DNA from: Cinnamomum chago
Lineage: Eukaryota; Streptophyta; Magnoliopsida; Laurales; Lauraceae
Direction of reading: 5' to 3'
Assembly (NCBI GenBank): GCA_038049695.1
Contig: CP142457.1
Span: forward strand, 62,678,501-62,742,500
Length of the DNA stretch: 64,000 nucleotides
Part shown: piece by piece, positions 1 to 10,395 of the stretch
Position numbering within the stretch: position 1 is the first letter of the stretch
Layout: each line of letters opens with the position of its first letter
The notes under the pieces: model-generated
The model's input: only the letters and a program-made list of their open reading frames with translations
The model's database searches: none
What the model was told of the DNA's origin: nothing
Translations under genes and position numbers: made by a program

Positions 1-90
1 TAAAACTCAGATATGGAAAATTTTTATCTTATAATTAATCAACTGCAAAGTATTGATTCATTTCAATCAAAATATTTAGTTCATTCTAAC

Positions 91-1728
91 CAGATCATCA
101 TCGTCATCTTCATAGCCATCGCGAATATGTTTAGCAGGTGGTTTTGGTGTGACAGCTACTATTAGAGAATCTGCAAAATACATCAAGAACACCCATTATG
201 GAGCAAAATCCAAAAAATGGTCAAGTAAAATCAAAGAACTCACTAGTCTTCTTAGCAAGTTCATATACCAACTATTTCTTAAAAAAAAAAAAAAAATGCT
301 CACACAATGAAGCTTCTCTGTAGATTTCATTTTAAAATAATAAGATACAATTTAACATCTTCAGTTTTGACTTGCTAAACACTGTTCCTTTGGTGAATTC
401 TCCTAGCATGAATGCATTCTATACAAGTTATAACAAGTGATCATGTTTGGAAAATAGAAGTTTTCCTATTATTAGATGAAATAATCTTTCAAGCATTATA
501 AATGTAGCAAGACTGAGAGTTTTATAAAGTTGTTTATAATAACATGATAACAACACGATTTCTATGTGTTCTTAAATGTATAGTGATCCATTACAGAACC
601 TAATACAACAAAACTTTCTTTTCTCCTTTTCCACAGGTAGCTTAAGGAAGCAATTCAAAATAAGGAAAGGCAGAAAAAAAAAAGTAAATAATAAATTAAG
701 AGAAGATGAAAACTAGAAAAATCCTCCAATGCAAGACTGGGTTAAAGCATATTCTACAAGTATCAGTACTGGTATCATATGTGTTGAACATGTATACAAA
801 TGTCCAGGCATCTTAAGTGTGAATGCATGCAATATGGAAGTGGGACTGGTACCTCAAGTAGAAGGCTCTATGAAGGATCAACTTAAAACAAATCCCATCC
901 TCTGCTTCTTCTAGGCTTAAACTACTAATCCATCCCCATAAGGAATTTTTTTTTTTCAAATACAAGATTTCACCAAATCATTCATGCATTTTTGGGGCAC
1001 AATTGATCACTCCCAAGCGCCTCAAAACAAGCCCAATTCCTCCAGACAGTGATCATGTGCGTAGGAATTCACCCAACATCAGCAGGTGTTACTTAAAAAT
1101 AAAAAAAAAGCAGCAATGATCGGCGTGCAAGATTAAAAAAGAAAAGGACCCACCTCCTTGATTGAATCTAAGAGATGGGTGGTCTCCATTACTCTTGTCC
1201 TGCAGCACTTGCCCTCTAAAAACAAGCTTCAAATGCTCCACGGGCAGCCGTCTATCTGCCGCAATCAGCTTCCTCAGATCATGCACCTGATCACCATAAA
1301 AACAAATAGCGATCTATGATAAGCAATAAAGTTCCTTTCTTTGTTTGTTTGTTTGTTTGTTTTCCAATGCAAATCATCTTAATATTGATAAGGGATTCAC
1401 GGAAACAGGAAAAAGATTGAATCTTGCAGACTTAGAAGAGGGAATGAAAAGAAAGGAATTGAAAAGTGAAGGAGAATTGATCATGTTTGCCCTAAAAAGC
1501 ATAGAATATGAGACAATGACGATGGTGGTGGATCTGGATCTGGATCTAAATCGATTTGTGAAGAATGAAATGTATTCCAACTGTAAACATGAGACGGAAA
1601 AGGACAAAATTTAAGGTTGAGTTTGGATGAATTACTCTGATTTGAGAAGGGATTCGAAGGCGGGAGGGTGGAGAAGGGCCGATGATTTTGAGGAAAATCT
1701 CAACTTGTTCTTCTTCTTCACCTTCCAT
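91..1728 (-). CDS. Small ubiquitin-like-domain protein (3' end outside window)
   Basis: Three exons are visible: 1636-1728, 1154-1286 and 91-170. All have GT-AG borders, and the joined frame is open for 102 codons. Exon 1 encodes an acidic start (EGEEEEQVEIFLKI) and the first strands of a ubiquitin fold. Exon 2 supplies the helix and strand with DLRKLIAADRRLPVEHLKL and VFRGQVLQD. Exon 3 closes the fold with DSLIVAV, followed by a Lys/Pro stretch and an acidic Asp run. A donor GTTAGA at 89-90 follows a complete codon, so a further exon with the C-terminus should lie left of base 1. No Gly-Gly conjugation tail is visible, so this is a ubiquitin-like domain carrier rather than a modifier. The layout matches a family of small plant proteins of unknown function. 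The start is the only upstream in-frame ATG before the CTT-rich leader. The family call is firm; the biochemical role is unknown. Confidence 0.85.
171..1153 (-). other. Second intron of the ubiquitin-like gene
   Basis: This 983-bp AT-rich intron begins with donor GTGGGT (minus strand, 1152-1153) and ends with acceptor TTTTGCAG (171-178). Short open frames in it show no protein signature, and no mobile element was recognised. Confidence 0.7.
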
Positions 1729-2512
1729 ACGTGCCTTCCTTCGTCTCTACTTCTTCTTCTTCTTCAGCAGCTCTTTTCAACTTGGAGGAAAATTAGAGAG
1801 CTTCTTCTTCTGCAGCTGAGCAGGACAAAGGCGTTGTCGTCGGTCAAGATGGAAAATCAATTTCCTTTTCGGAGTTCTTCCGAGAGAGAGAGAGAGAGAG
1901 GCGTGATAAAATAGAGCCCGGATCCTTGAGGTATTTATTTGTTTATTTATTATTTTTCGCATAAGAGGTTTATTTATTTATTTAGAAACCAAAGATTTCA
2001 AATGATGCCCTACCTATAGAAATCCGAATCACTCGTATCTAAAGTGCGTTTGTGTAACACTTTTTTTTTTTGCGACAAAAATAGATAATCCGGTGCTTCC
2101 CTTTAGGGTGCGTTTGTGTATTATCATTTTCCGACTTAAATAAGAAGAGATTGGCGCATTCCTTGTTATTATTTGGTGTTATTTTGCTACGAGGACTATG
2201 AGGTAGAAAATCAATTATTTACACATTTGTGTTTGATAGAGATAATTCCAACTTCCTATTTGGCATGATAAGGTCTTCTTTGATGTTTACTTAAAATGAC
2301 TTGTTTGACAACTCTACTATTAGAGTCAAGTAAGGTAAAACCCTCATTTAAAAAAAAAAAAAAAGAAGAGAAAAATCCCATAAAAACACTTTAATTCAAA
2401 TTTCCAACCATATTTTTTAAAAAAAAGTCAAAAAGTGACTTCATTTCTCCACTAAAAGACAAAACTTCACAATAAATACAAAAAGTAAAAAAGATTTCAT
2501 AATAAACAACTA
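1729..2512. other. Upstream region of the ubiquitin-like gene
   Basis: The part next to the start codon (1729-1900) is rich in CTT/CTG runs on the plus strand, which become GAA/CAG-rich leader on the minus strand, and it contains a short GA run at 1884-1899. Beyond about 1920 it is AT-rich with long A runs. No gene was recognised, and no clear TATA box could be assigned. Confidence 0.5.
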
Positions 2513-2513
2513 A

Positions 2514-2855
2514 AAACAAAATACCATCATAACATACTTATATTTTATTCTTTCTTCAAAATAATCTCTACTCCACTCAATAAAGCCTCCAACACACCCC
2601 CAAGGGCTGTTCATTTACTAGAATTTTAAACAAAATACCATCATAACATACTTATATTTTATTCTTTCTTCAAAATAATCTCTACTCCACTCAGTAAAGC
2701 CCCCAACACACCCCCAAGGGCCTGTTCATTTACTAGAATTTTAAACAAAATACCATCATAACATACTTATATTTTATTCTTTCTTCAAAATAATCTCTAC
2801 TCCACTCGGTAAAGCTTCCAACACACCCCCAAGGGCCTGTTCATTTACTATAATT
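2514..2855. repeat. Three tandem copies of a ~115-bp unit
   Basis: The phrase AAACAAAATACCATCAT begins at 2514, 2628 and 2744. Each unit continues through a TTATTCTTTCTTCAAAATAA stretch to a conserved AAGGGC(C)TGTTCATTTACTA end. The copies differ by only a few bases, so the amplification is recent or homogenised. Nothing suggests coding. Confidence 0.9.
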
Positions 2856-3666
2856 TTATGAATTCCTGTTTGAAAAATTCCTAAATTTCCAGACAAGGTG
2901 GAATTCCTGAATCCTCTTTTGGACTTAAGCATTTAGGAATTCCACCAAAATGCAAAAACGGTGGAATTCTTGAATTCTTGAAGGTCAAGTGGAACTTTTC
3001 ATGTGCTGGAATTTAAAATTTATTGTCAAGAAACAAGGGATTTGGAAATGCCAAGAGGCCCAAAAACCCGTAGTAAAGAAACAAGCCCTAGCATTCCAAA
3101 GTCATACTCCAAACTCCAAAGTAAATTTGACTGTTTTATTAAAAAAATATGATTAACACATTCTAATGCATTCCATTATCATGTTTTCATCACACAATCA
3201 GCTCTAGTGTGGAAACAAGTACTATATGGGTAAATTTTGGGGATATGTTAGGCAAGATTTTATTTTGAACTGCTTGAATTTCAATTGATAGGTCTTAAAT
3301 GTGATGTTCTACTCTTATAAATCAATTTTCTCTGAAGTCTAAGGCCTAAGGGGATCCCAACTTGTGAAACGATGGCCCATGAATATTCTTGGCATTTTGA
3401 CTAGAGAGATTGACTCTTACATCAAGCCCACAAAAGGAGAATCATAGATCATTCGATGATATGTAATGTATGTATTAATCTGAGCTGTTCAAAATAAATA
3501 TAAAATTTTTAATGCATGATCAATCTAATAATTGTTAGATCAACTTAAATAAAGTTGAAAGTGAAATTAGAGACATAGCATGAATAGAAATCCATTTTGA
3601 TTGGTTTGAAATTAATTAATGGACCCTATTGATTGATTATACGGTCCTGGTACAAGGACTTATTTG
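2856..3666. other. AT-rich DNA without recognised gene
   Basis: I see several GGAATTC-type repeats near 2860-3000 and otherwise no gene, RNA or element that can be supported. Confidence 0.5.
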
Positions 3667-3857
3667 GGGTTCTACTTCACTGCACGAAACGGATCCCCTA
3701 TTTGGACCAAACAGGGAGGGGATGCCACATGAGGGAGAGATGTCACATCCTATCTCCTCTATGAATAAAAAAAATATTCCTCTCCCACATGTGGCACCCC
3801 AGATTGGTCCAAACAGGAGATCTGGATCCTAATTCGCAATGGAGATCGAGTGCGCCA
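3667..3857. mobile_element. Foldback MITE
   Basis: The left arm (GGATCC, then TTTGGACCAAACAGG, then GATGCCACATGAGGGAGAG) returns in inverted form on the right (CTCTCCCACATGTGGCACCCC, then TTGGTCCAAACAGG, then GGATCC). The arms are about 55 bp or longer and lie close together, so the single strand would fold into a hairpin. No coding capacity and no clear target duplication were found. The short frames across it are by-products of the palindrome. Confidence 0.7.
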
Positions 3858-4347
3858 TCCTATAAAAGGGACATGTATCATGTATGAATCAATTTTGTCC
3901 AAATATAGAGCCACATTGGGCATTGTACAGCTGCTGACAGCATTTTTCAATTCCTTTGAGTAGTTGTTTCTATTTCATTGTTCACTGTTTAAGCTTATTA
4001 GTCTGATGCTCTTTCTTTTGATCAATGAATCTTCCTTTTCTAGCCCAAAAACACAATGCAATAGAAGAACAATAAAAAGATTGAAGTCCATTGTGGGATT
4101 CTATGTTGGAGTGCATTTCAACAAACATAAGATCTATTTAGAGGATGCTTGTCAGTGATAATTTTTCAGGGGAATTTGGATGAAGTTATAGATGCTTGTC
4201 ATTCTCAAAAAAAATTTCTTTGATGGAAATAACTTTGAAAGTCAGCTATAATGAAATAGCCAAAATAACTTTGTCTCAATTGTTCTTGGCTAAATGGAAG
4301 ATAAATATAAGAAAATGAAAAATTATAATATATATATATATATATAT

Positions 4348-4538
4348 GGAAATATTCATATGCATCCATCTCTCACCATATGGTGATGAATACTTACACG
4401 ATTTTCTCTTTTTATATATGAACATTCAACTTCTTTATATGACCATACATAACTTTTTTCCTTTTGCTCATGAATATTTTCAATTATATAAGTGTCTCTA
4501 ACCCTATAATGTAGGGTGGATGCACATAAACATTCCCC
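4348..4538. mobile_element. Foldback MITE of the GGGGAATGTTTATATGCAT family
   Basis: It sits against a (TA)n run. The left end reads GGAAATATTCATATGCATCC and the right end, inverted, reads GGGGAATGTTTATGTGCATCC. The same ends bound the element at 48750-48922, so these are two members of one family. Confidence 0.7.
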
Positions 4539-4789
4539 GTATAACAAGGCCCATCTAAAAATTACCACAAGAACAAGTTGCACGGTATATATGACTAAGA
4601 CCTTTATTGTGGGTACCATAAAAAAATATATAGGAAAGGATAAAAATGAGAATGAAACCTTGAAAAGTCAACCATTTCATATGATTAATTGTTATCATTA
4701 CCAAATATCTCCGAAGGGAGGGAGGGAGCAGTTTTGTGGAGTGTTTAATTTTTGTTATTAGGTTAAAGAGGATGAAACTTTTTTATATA

Positions 4790-5374
4790 GGGATAATTTC
4801 CAAAAACATCCCTAATTTTTTTCATAGTTTAAAAAAAAGACAACAAAATATTATTTATTTCAAAAATATTCCCAGGTTTTCCAAGTTTCTTTCGATTGGG
4901 TCCTTTTTGGCCAAAATCCTTCCCCATCGATGATACTTTTGCCTTTTTAAATAACTAAATTGCCCTTTCTCTTAAGAAAGGGCTAGGGCATGTCCAATTC
5001 ACTTTTATTCTTCATTTCACTCTCCCTTTTCACCTCTTCCCTTCCTTGTTCCTCTTTCCCACTTCCCCTTCGTTGACAAACACTGGCGACTCTCAGCAAC
5101 AACTAGTGGTTGTCGATTGTTGATGGTCGGCAGTTGCTATTGGGGTTCTGGTCGTCGGTGGTCTTTGGGGAAAGGAAGCAAGGAAAAGGAAGTGAGAGAG
5201 AGGGAGAGGGAGAGGGAAAGTGATGTTTAGAAAAGACTTGCATATTTTTAAAAGAAAAGAGCATTTTTGTCATCTAAAAAAAGAGGATAAAGGGTCAATG
5301 GCAATGGGTTTTTGTGAAAAAGGACCCAATTGAAAGAAATCCGAAAAACTTGAGGATGTTTTTGAAAATCTCCC
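4790..5374. mobile_element. MULE-type MITE with 9-bp target duplication
   Basis: The 585-bp element is bracketed by perfect 9-bp repeats TTTTATATA at 4781-4789 and 5375-5383. The ends are inverted repeats: GGGATAATTTCCAAAAACATCC on the left pairs with GGGAGATTTTCAAAAACATCC on the right. A second matching block further in carries TTTCTTTC(G/A)ATTGGGTCC. A 9-bp duplication with GGG-starting ends fits Mutator-like elements. It has no transposase frame and would need one supplied elsewhere. Confidence 0.85.
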
Positions 5375-5383
5375 TTTTATATA

Positions 5384-5944
5384 TAATTAATTAATTAGGT
5401 GATTCTTTAGGTCGACCCCGAGATTGAAGGGTTTACTCTAGAATCTATGATAAATGATAAAATCAAGAGTCTTGATTCCTGTTTCGCTAAAAATAGGGAG
5501 ATAGTTTTGTCATGTCAATTCATGCCAACTCCATAAAATTTTTTTAATTATCAATTGTAACCAAGCGCAAAATTACCCTAGAGTTAGCCACCAAAGTCCA
5601 TGTATATAGGATGGTGATTAACTGATGGTTACGAGCGACACTTGATTCTAAGCTAGTGAATGAGCTACTCAATGTGCCCATCTTCATTCAAACCCCACAA
5701 TTTCAGCAAACATTTTATCGGGATGATCAATCAATCTGCTGGATTTTGAGGAAAGAGTTAATCAACGGTTCAAAGTAAACCTTTAAGAATTTTACAGTCA
5801 TCAACTTCAGGCATGACTCTGGAGCACTTCAAAATGGAGACCAGAATTGGCTTGAGACGTACGATGAACATGAAACTACAAAGTGAGATAGGTGAGCCCG
5901 CTGTGAAGTAGATGTGTGGGCCACCTGGTTGAAGGAACAATGAA
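5384..5944. other. 3' flank of the GATA gene
   Basis: AT-rich DNA downstream of the GATA factor stop codon. The 3' untranslated region should lie in the part next to 5944. No other gene was recognised. Confidence 0.4.
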
Positions 5945-7466
5945 TTAGTAATGGCACGGTCCATTGGGATCCTTGTAAGTGCACAGCTCCAATGCAATGT
6001 GAGCACCTTTGTCATCACAGGCCTTTGCAATCTTGGTGTCTGATGAGTTGGCCATCCCCAGCTGCATCAAGCTAGCTCTCCTCTCCTCTTTCTTGAATCG
6101 AATTCCGCATGCATTGCACAAGGACTGATGAAAATTTACACCCACCAAAAATTCATTGATGTTGGATTACATAATTAATGTATCTACAGTAATAAAATTT
6201 AATCAAATGAGGGGACTTAGTATTAAATATTTTAAAGCTGAATAATTGTTCTAGAAAGCAATTGAATACAATATTATATATAGTTTCCTCTTCATGAATC
6301 ACTATACTGCTGTGACAATAATAGATTTCATGGCCTAGGATTTAGACAAGTGGCAATAATATATTTGATCTTTTGCAATCAACTAATCATAAAGCTTGTT
6401 GTATGTGGTGAAACTTCAGAAACTCTAAAAACTTTTATTTTAATTAGAACGAACAAGAAAGTTTTATGTGAAAAGTGGCAGAGAACAGATCTTCTTAGGA
6501 ATATTCACTTATTAAAACACTCTATATATAGTCTGAAATGGGGTTTTTTCTTGAAGAATTTTCAAACAGAACACCGCTCGGAACTACCTTGAACAGAGCC
6601 TGGATCAAATCCTTTTTTCTACATTAAGCTCCGATGAGATATTTATATTATCACCATCATCAAAGCCTTATGGTGTTTCTAAAGAACTACACAAGTGCAA
6701 AATAAATGGCCATAGGCAATGGCGGAGCCCGGAATTTCTTTTGGGTGATGCGGGCAATAGTCAATTGAAGAAGTTAAAAATTAAAAACGAATCTTTTAAG
6801 GTCTCATCTAAGGATTACTCCAATAACACAGGTGCGTGCTAACACTTGGGTCCGCCCCGGGCCACAAGCTCTGCCTCGATGTCCAATGTAAATCTATAAA
6901 TAGGCCTCAAACCTTCCTAAATTGAAATGATTAAAGGAAATCAGGTCCAGAAATGAGTCACATGGGCATCGAATGTTGATGGGTCACTGTGACACTGTCC
7001 CACCAGGTACTGATCCAACAAAGATCATCAAACGGCTCACAATCACAACATATGACCCCAGGTCTCCCACTACTATTAGTGTCATCAATCAGGTCTTTGT
7101 CGCACATACATATATAGTAGCTAGATAATGACACAACTACTGCAATTCTCTCCTTACCTTAGCACCGTTGGGTCCATTTCTCCATAGAGGCGTCTCTGTC
7201 TTCCCGCACTTCATACACTTCCTCACGCCAGGCACTGCATGTGCATGGCCACCACCATCACCACCTTTTTCCGATCTGACTACTTGCATGGATTCCACGT
7301 ACCCCACTCCTGATCTCGTAGAAGAAGATAACCCCAGCGAAAGCGTGCAATCAACACCACCATCCATATGCTCTTCCTCACAGCACTCACCAACTTGCTT
7401 CAGAAGATCACTCTCTTCCACCCCAGAATTCATGCTTGAACATCCACCCAAAGGAAAAAACTCCAT
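5945..7466 (-). CDS. GATA zinc-finger transcription factor, HANABA TARANU-like
   Basis: Two exons, 7158-7466 and 5945-6124, give a 162-residue DNA-binding nuclear protein. The zinc finger is split by the intron and is C-X2-C-X18-C-X2-C when joined: CMKCGKTETPLWRNGPNGAK, then SLCNACGIRFKKEERR. The short N-terminal motif VDCTLSLG (residues about 40-47) together with FKKEERR after the finger marks the HAN group of plant GATA factors, which act in meristem, embryo and flower patterning. The donor is AAG|GTAAGG and the acceptor is CATCAG|TCC. The start is the ATG at 7464-7466. Just upstream (minus strand) lies TCTATTTGCAG, which looks like an acceptor, so a 5' leader intron or an earlier exon is possible. 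The C-terminal tail after the finger is only about 45 residues, which is short for the group. The first finger knuckle reads CMKC where CANC is usual. Confidence 0.85.
6125..7157 (-). other. Intron of the GATA gene with a possible decayed hAT fragment
   Basis: The 1033-bp intron interrupts the zinc finger between the Lys and Ser of GAK|SLCNAC, a conserved place in plant GATA genes. Within it, about 6719-6875, CAATGGCGGAGCCCGG on the left and an inverted GGCAGAGC end on the right resemble the ends of the hAT element at 49359-50060. No clean 8-bp target duplication was found, so that part is tentative. Confidence 0.5.
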
Positions 7467-7481
7467 TTGCAACAGGTGCAA

Positions 7482-8666
7482 CTGCAAATAGAGAGATCAT
7501 AGAAGGATGACTTCCTTTAATTTGAAGAGGTTTTTACAAAAAGCCCCTATACTTTTAGAAAAGCAAAATCTTAGTAGCTGAAGCTATTATCTTTAGTTGG
7601 GCCCACCTGAACGCATGGATTGGTGAACTAGCTAGAAAGGCATGGCTTGGATTTTGGATAGGTAATATCAATCAAGCCATTCAAATTCCATTCAAATGAT
7701 CTTAGCATTAGATCTTCAAAATCTAAGGGGAAAATTAAAATTGTTGTTGCTCTCTTTTAACTCAGGAGATGAGTCATCTGAGATTTTATTAAAATATGAA
7801 GACATTTTTGTAAAAGACTCCATCTTGATTCTTGGGTTTCATGCTTATTCATTGGGATTGAAAATAAGGTGTGAGGGAATTGGGATTGGTGGGTTCTTGT
7901 TTCGAGTCAATTGCAGACTTGCAGTTGCATTGACGGAGAGGGTTCTCCTCTCCTTGCCATTTGTAGAGTCTCAAGTTTCCAATGCAGGTCTAATACGGTT
8001 CTCTTCTGCATAGCAGACTGCAGTATCGGGTGTAACGCTCGGTTGGATCCGCTGTTGCAGCTGCTTTAACTAATCATTAAATGGCTTTGATGTTTCTTCA
8101 TCCCTTCCCAAGCACTGCTTCTTCTCTGAGGAGGGATTGCTGACTGTAAATTAACAGATGTGCCATTTGACTTCTGGGGTGTTCTGATAATTTTTCACTC
8201 TTGCATTTACCAACGAATTCGATATAATACAAGTGTTGGATCTTTTTTTTCATTTGTGTTTTGACTGTCTCTCGAGCCCAACGCAATCTTGCGTTTGGGA
8301 TGTGAATGTGAAAATCACGAAAGGCCGAGGACAGTGAACTCAGATTCTGTGGGGTTGGTGGGGATTTAGGTTTGGTTGGATATCATAATTTGATGGACCT
8401 GATTAGCTGAGATGGATTACATCATGATCAGGAGAGGATAGCTCATTTGGGTGGGGTTTTTGATGGAACTGTTCATCCCATAGAATAATACTATAACTAG
8501 ATCAAAGGGATGATCAGACTTTTCAAAATTTGGTGATTTGGAATCCTTTATTAGGCTTCCTTATTATTGTTACACATTTGATAGTTGAAAAGAAATACCC
8601 TTGATCATGCACAACACCTCATTTCATGTGTGGGAGGGTAGTATAGGCTTGGATTTAAAAGCTTTT
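7482..8666. other. Upstream region of the GATA gene
   Basis: Presumed promoter side of the GATA factor. No TATA box was assigned with confidence and no second gene was recognised. A stretch at 7530-7560 resembles the AAAAAGCCCC ends of some transposons but has no partner nearby. Confidence 0.4.
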
Positions 8667-8789
8667 ATTTTTTTTTATTTTTTTAGGGCTACTAGTCCTA
8701 AAGTGATACTTGAACTTGATCAGCCAGATCCTTGGCATCCATGTGCTATAAGAGTGCCAACACCAGTCAACCAAGAGTGTGCTAGTGTG
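8667..8789 (-). mobile_element. tRNA-derived SINE, minus strand
   Basis: Read on the minus strand it contains TCTTGGTTGACTGGTGTTGG, an A-box-like tRNA promoter word, and ends in an A-rich tail (the T runs at 8667-8684). Imperfect direct repeats flank it: TTAAAAGCTTTT at 8655-8666 and TTAAAGCCTTA at 8790-8800. A related copy lies at 16284-16384. Confidence 0.6.
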
Positions 8790-8800
8790 TTAAAGCCTTA

Positions 8801-9924
8801 ATTAATAATTCAAGATGCCTTTTGTTTGGGAGTCTATTGGGCTTAACCTAGGGTGACCTAGTCTCTAATTGGGCCGAATCGGATTGCTATTGTGCCGTGT
8901 ATGACTTTGTGGGTAGGGATTAGGGAAGAACCTTTTGGGCCAACATGGGGTTATGGGTGGTTTTAACCACCAAGGCTCATTGTGTAATCACTATACTGTT
9001 CTTGTCCAGAGGGAGTATTGAGTGCAATCATTGGTGTTCATGGTTGTCCAATTGCTTACTTTAATTTGGTGTGGGGGTATTTATTGTTTTAATGAAAGTG
9101 TGAACCGCTATTTAGACTATCCATTTCAACAACATCCCTCTAAAACTTTTCTACCATAAATTTTCATAGATGGCCCAATTTGAAGGAGAACTACAATAGC
9201 AGATCAAACCACCGTGGGTCCATTGCTTCTAGCCATATACATTGGATAAAAAAGATTCAGGGCGCACATAGCCCAAAATTTAACTTGATTTGATGGCAAA
9301 ACTTTGAGAGGGGCGACTTATACAACAGTAAAAGTTGAGCAAACCAATTGAACATTTGAGTGAGTCTAAAAGTTAACCATACAAGAGGGAATAATATTAA
9401 CGGTTGAATGAGCAATCCTCAAAGAGAGATCAATCGATGGGTTGAAACTTGAAAGGTGAGGTTTAATCATTCCGTGAGTGGGGTTGGATCATAGGCTGGC
9501 CCAGCCCGAGACCGAACCGGCCCAGATTTCTTTGCGCTGGGCTTGAGACTTAGGTCTTGGTACTTGGGCTAGGGTTGGACCTAAGATTTTAGCCCATTTA
9601 ATATATGGGCTGGGCTTGGATTTAGTGGAACGGAGCTGAAAGCCCAGCCCCACCTGAATGGGAGAATCAGTTAAAGCGAAAAACAATTTTTTTTGGAACA
9701 AGCCAAGCTACTGCTTGGATCAGTTAGCCAAAAGCCTTTTTTTGAAAAAAAAAAAATCGAACCAGGCTTGAGCTTAACCTTTTCCATACGGGCCGGGTTC
9801 GAGTCAGGCACTTATGGCCCGAGTCGGGATAGGCCCAGGCTTGGGTTTATAATTTAAAAAACTGATCTAAGCTTGGATATTGCTCAGACTTTGAGAGCAA
9901 TTTTAAAGAGACAAGAATAGGAAA
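8801..9924. other. Gene-free stretch with GGGCTGGGCTTGG-type repeats
   Basis: From 9490 to 9850 the DNA is dense in GGCCCAG/CTGGGCC words on both strands, of the kind seen in old dispersed repeats. Open frames here are products of this composition. No gene was recognised. Confidence 0.4.
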
Positions 9925-9929
9925 AACTT

Positions 9930-10395
9930 CAAATAAGGCCTTAATTGTTTACTTATTTTAAAAAAGGACACAAGTATCAAAACTTTTAAAATTAAAGTCT
10001 AAGTTTTCCGGTAAGTTTCCAATTTAGGATAACCGGCCATTTGAAGGTATTTTCTGATGACTTTTATTTTCTCAAAAATTTAAATATATACCTAAATTAA
10101 CCTTCATTGAAACAAAATTCTCTCTTGCTTCCCTCATCTTCTCATCCTTTCCTTTACAGTTATTTTCACAGTGATCGATGACAAATAGCGTCCCACAGTG
10201 ATCGACGGCATGTAATGGTTGCTGGAAGCTTGTCATGGCTTTAAATGAAGGATAATTCAGTCATTTTAAAGAATTGAGGGAAAAAGACACCATAAATTAC
10301 CTTTAAATAACTGGTTGTCCTTCATTGAAAACTCATTGGAGATTTAGGCCCTAATTTGAAAAGTTTTGATACTCGTGTCTATTTTTGAAACAAGG
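9930..10395. mobile_element. Inverted-repeat element (MULE-like MITE)
   Basis: The left arm GGACACAAGTATCAAAACTTTT (9967 on) is matched in inverted form near 10345-10385 (AAAAGTTTTGATACTCGTGTC). The match continues inward through AATTAGG and a GGTTGTCC/GGATAACC word. The arms are about 90 bp. The outer ends and target duplication are not clear, so the borders are approximate. No coding capacity. Confidence 0.55.

Noticed and set aside
7467..7487. Longer start for the GATA protein (a TTG at 7487)
   Set aside because: It is not an ATG and overlaps an acceptor-like TTTGCAG. The ATG at 7466 is the first real start.
7168..7491. Plus-strand 107-codon open frame
   Set aside because: It is the mirror of GATA exon 1 and has no domain of its own.
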